From Gyrodactylus bullatarudis (Eukaryota; Platyhelminthes; Monogenea; Gyrodactylidea; Gyrodactylidae), in assembly GCA_012064415.1 (NCBI GenBank), contig SSNU01000138.1, positions 104,971 to 168,970 on the forward strand: DNA of 64,000 bases, read 5' to 3'. Of this stretch, positions 55,705 through 64,000 are shown piece by piece. A program made the translations under genes and the position numbers. The first letter of the stretch is position 1, and each line of letters begins with the position of its first letter. Under the pieces are notes generated by a model. It was not told the origin of the DNA and ran no database searches. It was given only the letters and a program-made list of their open reading frames with translations.

Positions 55705-57944
55705 TGCCACTGTGAGTTGAATATTATTCGACTCTCTTATGGAATTGACACTTGCTTATCCGAATTTCTAACATCTAGGTTTGAGAAGACAATCTCCATC
55801 AAGTTAGAGTTCACATGGATATAGTAATTACCAGTGACCACACTTTGCTAGTAGGTTAATTGTCTAAACACACTGTAATTTCCGTATGGTGCTTATTTAC
55901 AAAAATAACTCGAATTGGTAAGCCAATTCCTGGTAAATGTCGACCTGTTAAAATCTTGACAAGCTCTAAGATTCATAAAATTTTTTTCATTCAGAACAGA
56001 ACATCTTTTCAAAAATTAAAAATTAGAACATATAGAGATAAAACTATTCCTCAACAGACAATAGCCACCTCAGAGTACTTGGTTAAAAGAAATAGTTTAA
56101 TCTCGTCGCATAACAGAGTGACTAACAATAGTAATAACACTAATGATACACACTCCAATAATAATCCAAACTGGATATCTAATATTACTCTATTACCAAC
56201 TAATACTAATATTGCTAATCGGTCTTATATTAACAATCGTAATGCGAGTAAAAATAATTAGTCCATCTTTCACTAACTGTTTTTTTACTTTATCAGAAGA
56301 CCTAATAATACGACCACTGACGACTTCATCCTAATGAATCATATTGATGATATAATTGATAGATATATAGAGCCTGAACTTATCATACTTGGTGATCTCA
56401 ATCTTCCACATGAAGACTGGAATCATCCCAAGACTCATTTAGGATCATATTTATTTAGATTAGGATTATCCCAAATAATCAATATACCCACTAGACAAAA
56501 CAACATCCTTGACTGTATATTAATTGAAACAAATAATACCTTATTTGAATTCGATATTCAAAATGTTTTCCCAAGTAAAGATCACTTAGGAGTTTTTGCC
56601 AAACTAACTTTTTCTGATGTCAAGATCTTTCAAAATAAAACAGACACGAACAAATACTTTGAATTTACTGATTTTAACATATTAAAAGCTGTCAAGAATT
56701 TTAATGAAAATCTACTTAATGTTAATAATTTTCTTGAGCAATATACAAGAATATACTCACTTTCTACAATTAAGAAAGAAAGAGTTAATCTTGAAAAAAA
56801 AGAAAAACATCTCTCTCAAAAATAAACTCAATAAATGCTTATCAATGTCTCGATCTGTTGAGATGATAGAAAATTCAAAAAGACAGCCTTTACAATCTTG
56901 AATACGATAGAATTGAAAAAAAATTAAGAGACCATATTAGGATAAAACCAAAACAAGGATATTTCTATCTTAATAAATATTTTAAATTCTCTCATAAAAA
57001 AATGTTACCCACAATAACAAAAATAATATGACTTGTGAAGCCTTACAAAATGTCTTCATGTCAACTTTCAACAATTCTCCTCCAATAAACATCCAAGCAT
57101 TCATCCATTGTGATTCATGCTCTAATTATCATAATAATACCTTTATGAGTTTTTCTCAGTTTAACAAATTATTAAGAAAACTCAAAAATAAAAACACTAA
57201 AGATTCTTATAAGATTAGTTTTAATATACTTATAAGTAGTCACGTAAATTTTATTCATAGTTTTTATAAAAATTTCAACACTTATTTTTTAATAATATTA
57301 TTCCTGATTATATGTTACTCGCTAAAGTTATCCCTATTCCTAAACCCAATAGTAATGACTTTAGACTAATAACTTTACAAAACACCCTCATGAAAATTAT
57401 TGACTCAATTCTTTTCATCAAAATAGGGATAATTGACATAGAAAAAATAGATCCTGATCAACATGGATTCTGTAAAGGCAAATCCTGTGAGACCAATATT
57501 ATTAATTTCTTGAATTATGTATCGTTTCTTAACAAGGATTAAAAAGAAATCTATCGTAATTTATATTGACTTGTCTAAAGCATTTGACAAAATCTATATT
57601 CACAAGATTATAGAAATCTATCATCACCACGGAGTATGTTCACATCTCCTAGAAATGCTAAAAATATATCTAACGGAACGTAAACAATATGTTTCCTTCG
57701 AAAATAAAGACTCATTACCGGAATTAATTACCTCAGGTGTACCACAAGGCTCCAAAGTAGGTCCTCTACTATTCAATATTGTTTTTTCTCAAATAAATGT
57801 CACTGGAGCTAAGATCTTCAAATATGCTGATGATTGTCCATAGTTTTGATGACTTTATCGACATTGATTTCATTAACACGTCTCTAAAAATTCTTATAAC
57901 CCATATAAGAAAATATGTATCCTATTTAGATAAAAAAATAAAAT

Positions 57945-58570
57945 CTCAAGTCTAAGCTCACCTGTTGGATCTAATTCATCACAGCAGGAAGTGAAATCAA
58001 TAATGATCACTGATCACATAATTGCTCTTTTGAATTTCAACAAAAGATTTTACCGAATAAATATTGTATTCTAAGCTAAAAAATAGCTAGAAACTGTATC
58101 CCTGCTAGGACTTAGTCCTTTTAAAAAAAATCAAATATGAATGAATAGTGATCAACTGGTTGAAAAAAATGACTTGAAGATAGTAGAATACTCTATAATG
58201 AGATTATAATCATCTGAATATGCAACATTGGTGACAGAAGCTTTTCTTTTCTTTTTTGAATAATAATGGAAAAATCTAGAATTCTGAAGAAATTAGAAAA
58301 AGAACCTTAATTTCCCAAAGTAATAATTCTATTGTGATTGAAAAATACTTGAAGAATCAATACTGATAACTATATATATATTTTTCATAGATAAGATTTA
58401 GATTATAACAGATTTATAACAAACTATTTTAATTATTATTGTACACACATGAAAATATTTTTCTTCTTTTTTCTATTTTCCTTTAACTTATTATTATTAT
58501 TATTTTTGTACATGATAACTATTTTTATATGAAAATGATGAATGTAAAGTAGAACTTATGAATTGTTCAA
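57945..58570 (+). repeat. Repeat R, second copy
   Basis: Inverted match to 20231-20875, inserted at the end of the LINE RT. It ends at TTGAATTGTTCAA-like sequence followed by TTTCATTTCATTTCAT, beyond which LINE endonuclease sequence resumes at 58590. Confidence 0.8.
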
Positions 58571-58589
58571 AAAATTTCATTTCATTTCA

Positions 58590-58755
58590 TAGTCCTAGTC
58601 TACAGAATACCTAATAACACAACCACTGATGACTCAATCCTAATGAGTCTCATTGATACTATAATTGATTGACATTGAGACTGAACTCATCATACTTGGT
58701 GATCTCAATCTTCCACATGAAAAAAATACTTTATTTGAATTTGATATTGATGAAC
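58590..58755 (+). pseudogene. LINE endonuclease scrap
   Basis: Reads VLVYRIPNNTTTDDSIL, LIDTIID and LGDLNLPHE, matching 49020-49140 and 56330-56410. Deleted internally (jumps to FEFDI). Confidence 0.75.
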
Positions 58756-59522
58756 CAAAAAAATGTACATTTATGAATATAAAATTTTTATTTAACTTTA
58801 TATCAATTTATTCATCACATTGAGCTGATTTCGAATATATAAGTTTATTTTTATTGGAGTTTCCTTTCAAAAACTATGAGGTATCAAAGTTTCGAATACA
58901 CCACTCACACACAAGCACGGAGTAAAATTAGCATTGCGCAAATATTTTGATTACCTGTACACAGCACTGTTTTTCCTACCACAATGTCCCCCTTAATTCC
59001 TATTGGTCAAGTGATTTGATAAAAAACAGTTATATCGTTAGTGGTTAACGTACTTTTGATGAATAAGTTGTCTAGTAATGAGAGATATATAATAAATGAA
59101 AAATAAAGATTATAGAAATGAGTTGGAAGATTTTTTATTTCTTAAATGTAGATAAAGTTTCTTTTTTTAGATTCCTTTAAAAGATTTAGATGTCAAGTAA
59201 ATAAACTGCTAAATCTAACGCTCTTTCCACTGATGTGTCGTATGATATTATGTTTTTCTTGGTCTCGAGGCTATTGAGCTTCATTCAAAAATTATTTTTC
59301 ACTGAATTTTAAACTGCTCAACTTTTATTGGTTCATTAAATGAAAAACTCAGATAAAGAAAGAAACCAATCAGCTTTGTTCATTAATTTTTTATTCACAC
59401 TTTTTTAAATTTTAGATCTTACTATAGATGTGGTGGTTGGTATAAAGGAAGAAAAGGTTTAGAAAAGAGGAAAGTTTTTTCCAATATTCACCCCAAATAT
59501 TCTTTTCAAATAATAAGAAATA
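58756..59522. other. No gene; contains dispersed repeat copy 2 (59175-59405)
   Basis: Partner of 19080-19330. The rest is AT-rich without a recognisable ORF. Confidence 0.5.
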
Positions 59523-60785
59523 CAGTCTTTTTCATGGATGATGACTCGATATATTATTTCTCCCCTTTCTCAAGTTTATATTATACTAAATTTGTTAGCC
59601 AATAGAATTGAAGTATTTCAACAACCAATGGGAATAGACTACTATTCTCATCATTTCATGTTTAATTATTTTTTGTTTAACATCTGAGTTCTCGAGTGAT
59701 CTTTGAATAAAATAAATAAAATTAATTTATTTTTATTTATTGAACTTCTAAAGAGCCTAGCCTTTTTTCTAGCTCGAGAAAGTTTTTTATAAATTTTAAT
59801 TTCTCGAGTATTGGCTACTAATATTTTCATTTTTAATAATGAATTTTGTATTATTAAAAAAATTGATAATTGTCTCTTCATTAACATCTTCCCATGCTTT
59901 TTTGGCTGTCAAAAGTCAATACTTTAGATCAATTTTCTTCTTGACATCGTTCATGGGGATTTTTTCTCCGCAACTCCTTTCATTCACTAATTTTCGATAT
60001 TTGCATTTAAATGACCGGACGATGCCTGCATCAATAGGTTGACAAACTGGGGTGCAATTAGGAGGAAAGTATTGGATCTATTTTATTAATAGTTTAAAAC
60101 CTTAATTCAATGTTCGATGGTCTCTCCTCTTCGTTTAATAGTTTATGCGAAGGTGCATTATCCATGAATAAAATTATTTTTCTTCTTTGAGATCTTAACT
60201 TTGTATTCCAATCATTGATAAAAGAAGTAAATATCTCACGAGTCATCCATGCATTTTTAGAAGATTTGTAATTTAGAACTTTAGGGGAAACAAACAGATA
60301 AATTTGACAATTTTTAAAAAGATGGATAACTCTCTTAATATGTATCAAGTATGTCGATGATTTGTTGACAAAAATTGCACACTCAAAAGGTAATGAATTG
60401 TCGAATTCAATGAGCCATTTTATAAGATGATAATAATCATTTTGCTTTTTATCAATGCTCTTCACAAAGGCTTTCGGATATCTCAGCTTCAAGTGTCTTC
60501 TTTTTAAGATCAAAGGATCTGAATCCTTGTTGCTGAAATTAATCAGCTGAAATGCCACGACGAATGTAGTTTCATAAGAAACGGAAATTTTATTCAGAAT
60601 AAAAAAATGACTGCAATCTTTTATTGAATCAGAAATATCAGGATGAAGTAATACTTCCAAGTTTTATTTTTCTGGCAATTTTCTAAACAAGGGTGTAAAA
60701 ATTTCAATCTTTCATTTCTTTATTCGATATTTTCATTCTTGCTCATTTTTCGTGAATAATCATCGCTTTTTTAAAATGTTTTGAG

Positions 60786-61947
60786 GGTAATACAAGCGAT
60801 TAGCTGCGAAAAAAATCTCTGCCCCAAAATTTTTCTAAGTCCAAAAATTATTCGTGAAAGGTACACCACTGACAGACCATCCTAGTCTACCCTCTTGCTA
60901 CACATCGTACGTATTATTCAACACACGGACTTTCACACCTATTAACAAAGACTTAAGTTAAATATTATTATATTCAAGACAGCTTTTAAAAACATAAATA
61001 AATTATAAAAATTTAATTTTTTATTCATAATTTATAATATTTACATGCTTCTAGCAAGTTTTCGAAGTGTTGTTCTAAGGAATATTGTTTATTATTATAC
61101 CTAGCAACAAATGCCTTGATTTTGGCATGAGCCTGGTGTGGGCTGGAGGATTTGTGTATGGATTCCCTCAAAGTTCTCCAGACACGTTCGATGTTGTTGG
61201 TATGAACATCAGGATTTTGAGGATTGACATAATGACGCTAATGATTAATTATTTGATGGTCATAGCCTAGCAAATTCAGTCCTCTGTAGCCTCTCCACTC
61301 GTCTGTGTATATTATGATCGCTTGAGCAATATTATTCAGAATAAATCTGTGAAAGTTTCGTTTATTCCTTTTAGGCACCATCTTCATACGGATTTCCTTA
61401 GAGTCTCGACAGATTGCTCCAACTATCCAATAACATTGATTTCTAAAATATCGACCTCTATTGTATTTCCTTTTGAATAGATGCATTTCATCTATCTCAA
61501 TGGTTTATATACTTGTTTTTTATGCAGAGAAACAGCAATGTTTAGGGTGAATTTGATAATTCATGGATAAATAGTAATTAAATCAGAAATAATTACCAAG
61601 TTACTAAGCTATTATGTAGTAGGTATCATCAATTATATTAATTATAATCGAAATTGCACTCAAATTAACAAATAATTATGTTGAAAATTAGATTTCTGAA
61701 ACTAATTGCGAATAGCCTTAAAAACGGACTTAATGACAAGTTGTCTTAAATATAATAATATTTAACTTTAATTCCTTTAAATTTAATACAAAAAAGTGGG
61801 TTAAAGTCTTTTTTAATAGGTGTGAAAGTCCGTGTGTTGAATAATTCGTACGATGTGTACGATGGTTAGACTAGGATGGTGCGTCAGTGGTGTACCTTTC
61901 ACGAATAATTTTTGGACTTTTTTTTGCAGTTAATCGCTTGTGTTACC
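60786..61947 (-). mobile_element. Merlin (IS1016/IS1595-related) transposon with exact 8-bp duplication
   Basis: The ends GGTAATACAAGCGATTAGC (60786) and the complement of GGTAACACAAGCGATTAAC (61947) are flanked on both sides by GTTTTGAG (60778-60785 and 61948-61955). The inverted repeats extend about 150 bp (GTCCAAAAATTATTCGTGAA, ACACGGACTTTCACACC). An 8-bp duplication fits the Merlin superfamily. It is nested inside the jerky-like gene. Confidence 0.9.
61075..61505 (-). pseudogene. Merlin transposase, C-terminal catalytic part
   Basis: DDE transposase of the ISXO2/IS1595 type. EIDEMHLFKRKYNRGR (first Asp, about 61500-61455), WIVGAICRDSKEIRMKMVPK, IIIYTDEWRGYRGLNLLGYD (second Asp), HQIINH, a stop, then YVNPQNPDVHTNNIERVW (third acidic residue, Glu in IERVW) and HAKIKAFVARY. 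The N-terminal part before the first Asp is missing or unreadable in 61510-61800. One in-frame stop at about 61238. Confidence 0.85.
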
Positions 61948-62736
61948 GTTTTGAGATTTAAAGCAAGAATCAATGACGATAGATTTAAGTCTAGATCAAT
62001 TAACTTGTTCACCTTGATTTTGAATGTAGTCCAATTCTTTAGTTATATTCTTCTTGAATAGTTTTTATTTTGATATATTTTCTTCACGATCATTCTGGTC
62101 TTTATTTCTTATTATTTGTTGAATCGTAGGAACAGAAACTTCATACAAGGCAGCAAGATGTCTTATCGAATGTACATCAGAGAGGAAGATAATTTCTTTC
62201 TTCTTTTCTTCAGTTCGTCTAGTCATTGTAATGAATAAGAAGTTAAGAAATAAGAGAAATTAATATAAGATAAGCTCATTATCTGATTGGTTCAAAACTA
62301 GGGTTTATACATTACAATCTACATCATAGATCTATAAATGATGCTATTTTTCACTTCAATCTCAATGAAGCCTCAAAATCTGTTTAGATTCACACAAGCT
62401 AAGCCCCCCTTATTCATGAATGTAAAAACACGGGTTAAAAAAACAATTGACAACTTGGGCAAGGTTATAATTACACTACATGTTTTCATAGGGCGGTCAA
62501 GCTTTTTTAGTGTGAAGATCTTTGAATATTGATGAGTTTGGCAGAATGAAAATTTTTGTTTATTTCAGCTATGTTATTATTTCATCTCCACATGTGTCGG
62601 GGGGATTTAGAATGAAATTTATCTAAAACTTCTTATATATATATATTACCAAGATTAAGAGAATCTCTAGTTTACTTGAAGTAAATCGACAAAAATAGCT
62701 CATCTGGATTTTTTAAGCAAAGTAAGAAGATGCCAG

Positions 62737-62790
62737 AGTGTTTCACAAATAAAGATCTCTATTTCGGGCATACTCATCAGGTAAATCTCG
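62737..62790 (-). ncRNA. Hammerhead-like motif with intact core
   Basis: On the minus strand: stem I 5' side GAUUUAC, core CUGAUGA (62780-62774), GUAUGCCC, GAAA (62765-62762), then UAGAG-AU-CUUUA forming a stem III of about 6 bp with A15.1-U16.1, a U or UU, and GUGAAAC as the stem I 3' side. Stem II is only G-C, and there is one extra U near the cleavage site. The downstream CTGGCATC...TTCTT resembles sequence after the PLE hammerhead at 54576-54615. Confidence 0.45.
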
Positions 62791-63077
62791 GATCAGAAGA
62801 AAAAAATTACGAATTCTCAAGAATCTTTCTGAAAATAATGTATAGGATTTTCAATAAATAAATAAATTTACAGATTAATTTTATTTATTTTATTCAAAGA
62901 TCACTCGAGAACTCAGATGTTAAACAAAAAATAATTAAACATGAAATGTTGAGAATAGTAGTCTATTCCCATTGGTTGTTGAAATACTTCAATTCTATTG
63001 GCTAACAAATTTAGTATAATATAAACTTGAAAAAGGGGAGAAATAATATATCGAGTCATCATCCATGAAAATGACTG

Positions 63078-64000
63078 TAATTTAAATTAATTCAATAATT
63101 TTTCCACCCTTTTTTCAGCGCTTGATATTTTACGGCTTTAGCATGGTTTTAGCATATTTTTAACCTTCAAGTTCTGACTCCATTCGACTTTCAACCTCAC
63201 GGAGCTTGATAATCTCCGAGTAAGCTGCTTTAAAGAAGATTATTTTGTATTCATATGGGGCATACTTTTTATAAACAACTTCTAACTTTTTAGCCAAGGC
63301 ATACAGATGTTAATAGGGATATTCGTTAATTTTTTGCATACTATAAGGAAATTAGAGTTTGGTTAAGTTAACAACTCTTCTCATTTCCCTATTTCGATCT
63401 TGAGAAACAAGAAATAAATTTTCTTTAAGGATAGCAAACATTTGTAAGAACTTAGATTCACTTAAGGTTTTTTCCATCAAAGGTTCTATATAAGGCGAAA
63501 GTTCACTTTCAGTCTTCTGAAACTTATGTAGGTTGCATAAAGAATTTGAATCATTCAAGTTACACCATTCAATAAGATGGGAATTATGAAATAAGAATAA
63601 TTGATTCGAGGTAAAGAGTTGAAATATTCATTGGGGTGATTTTTGGAAAACTTTTCCTTTGGGTGATTATTAGTAATTTTTGGGGTGAATATTGGAAAAA
63701 AAATTTCCTTTGGGATGATTTTTGGAATTAACCCTAATTAATATATATTGTATATTTACCCGGTGTGATAGTCTGGCGAGATCCGGTGAAATATAAGTTG
63801 TTTATGTAAACTATTGATTCAGAAAAATACATTTGATTAAAGAATCAGTGAAAAATGATCCAAAATTAGGTTTATAATAAAATTTATTAAAACTTAGGTC
63901 AATATTAGAATTCTCAGCCATGGTCATCCAAACGTTTCGACGGTGATTGTCTTCACACGCCTTCTTCAGTGGTACGACAAGTTTGTCAAAAAACAAATTA
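63078..64000. other. No recognised gene; short tandem repeat at 63631-63728
   Basis: Two minus-strand ORFs (63352-63558; 63811-63996, KKACEDNHRRNVWMTMAENS) match nothing I know. At 63631-63728 the phrase GGGTGATTTTTGGAAAACTTTTCCTTTGGG is repeated with variation about 57 bp later. Confidence 0.4.

Larger units (their letters stand above)
55229..55900. mobile_element. 672-bp block of two head-to-head tRNA-SINEs with hammerheads
   Basis: Flanked by an 11-bp target duplication AAAAATAACTC (55218-55228 and 55901-55911) in LINE ORF1, so it inserted as one unit. The left SINE is on the minus strand (head near 55490, tail 55229); the right SINE is on the plus strand (head near 55603, tail 55853). 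The two are nearly identical over 250 bp. Each has an A box (TAGTGGTTAGAAG) and B box (GGTTCGAATCC), then a hammerhead. The right copy is additionally bounded by a 56-bp inverted repeat (55548-55603 and 55847-55902; GTAAATAAGCACCATACGG). The left copy keeps a longer tRNA 5' end (GGGGGTTCTGGCC). Confidence 0.8.
54749..57950 (+). pseudogene. LINE with ORF1 and ORF2 (EN, RT), interrupted by SINE block
   Basis: ORF1 (54749 on): basic start MSSKPLSKKISKPDKRQ, coiled-coil-like segment (VEDLSYEVNTLRQSN; MKKEMEDMKQQI), KSKNLIIYNLPESEDD (RRM-like strand). It is then split by the 672-bp block (55229-55900) and continues KITRIGKPIPGKCRPVKI. ORF2: LGDLNLPHEDWNHP (56390), NILDCILIETN and SKDHLGVFAKL (endonuclease); KVIPIPKPNSNDFR, DQHGFCKGKSCETN, YIDLSKAFDKI (motif A), SGVPQGSKVGPLLFNI (motif B) and FKYADDCP (motif C) at 57843. 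It ends near 57950 at repeat R. Frame breaks at 56284, 56825 and 57369-57540. Confidence 0.85.
59820..62226 (-). pseudogene. Jerky/Tigger-like transposase, interrupted by Merlin
   Basis: Start ATG at 62226 (MTRRTEEKKKEIIFL), then HSIRHLAALYEVSVPTIQQI (CENP-B-type helix-turn-helix). After the Merlin insertion it resumes at 60660-60094: SYETTFVVAFQLINF, NAWMTREIFTSFINDW and KIILFMDNAPSHK (second Asp), then in another frame FPPNCTPVCQPIDAGIVRSF (third Asp, about 60080-60020) and KKAWEDVNEETIINFF. The first Asp block would lie in the region spoiled around the insertion. A CCAATCAGAT box is about 60 bp upstream of the start. Confidence 0.8.
59523..63077 (-). mobile_element. Pogo/jerky-like DNA transposon with TA duplication, split by Merlin
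   Basis: Begins CAGTCTTTTTCATGGATG (59523) and ends CATCCATGAAAATGACTG (63077), flanked by TA (59521-59522 and 63078-63079). The inverted repeats are about 230 bp (59523-59752 and 62848-63077) with few differences. Length without the 1,170-bp Merlin insertion is about 2.4 kb. It carries one intronless transposase gene on the minus strand. A hammerhead-like relic lies between the gene start and the right inverted repeat. Confidence 0.9.

Overview
The window reads as AT-rich eukaryotic DNA, most likely from an arthropod genome bloated with transposons. Small crustaceans such as parasitic copepods fit well, but the sequence does not prove the species. The reasons are spliceosomal introns of about 60-120 bp with GTRAGT...YAG borders, AATAAA-type signals, and a dense mix of animal transposon families: Ty3/Gypsy, Jockey/CR1-like LINEs, Penelope-like elements (PLEs) with GIY-YIG ends, piggyBac, Tc1, pogo/Tigger, Merlin, MULE and KRBA2/Ginger-like integrase. 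There is no operon structure and no CRISPR array. No intact tRNA or rRNA gene was seen. Nearly every transposon gene is broken.

Layout. 1-2.2 kb: decayed Gypsy element (minus strand) carrying a PLE tail. 2.7-7.6 kb: probable host gene, an MBOAT acyltransferase resembling Porcupine, with a 3.2-kb intron filled by an integrase transposon. 8.4-10.15 kb: near-perfect 1.8-kb palindrome carrying the same zinc-finger ORF on both arms. 10.9-13.5 kb: PLE, Tc1 (with a nested 794-bp MITE) and piggyBac remnants. 14.2-16.7 kb: PLE inside an older inverted-repeat element. 17-21.6 kb: a probable host gene (minus strand) built from about 85-codon exons separated by phase-1 introns. 22.5-24.3 kb: PLE scrap and a piggyBac transposase. 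25.2-27.1 kb: an arthropod multicopy gene of unknown function. 27.5-34.75 kb: a 7.3-kb pogo-like element with 324-bp inverted repeats, an intron-containing transposase and a nested LINE. 35.0-35.3 kb: a terminal exon of the phase-1 family. 36.6-42.4 kb: a second pogo-like element, itself hit by a MITE and a LINE/PLE chimera. 42.6-46.1 kb: a LINE with its RT core deleted, and a second unknown arthropod multicopy gene. 48.1-49.4 kb: LINE fragment. 50.2-51.9 kb: two more exons of the phase-1 family with a pogo MITE in the intron. 53.1-58.8 kb: LINE/PLE mosaic hit by a 672-bp block of two inverted tRNA-derived SINEs, each carrying a hammerhead ribozyme motif. 59.5-63.1 kb: pogo/jerky element interrupted by a Merlin element with an exact 8-bp target duplication.

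The most notable content is (i) hammerhead ribozyme motifs in a tRNA-headed SINE and in PLE-type 3' regions, (ii) a family of host-like genes made of symmetrical phase-1 exons that I cannot assign to a known domain, (iii) two diverged pogo-like transposases sharing an intron position, and (iv) the MULE-type palindrome. All family calls come from reading motifs by eye; no database search was run.
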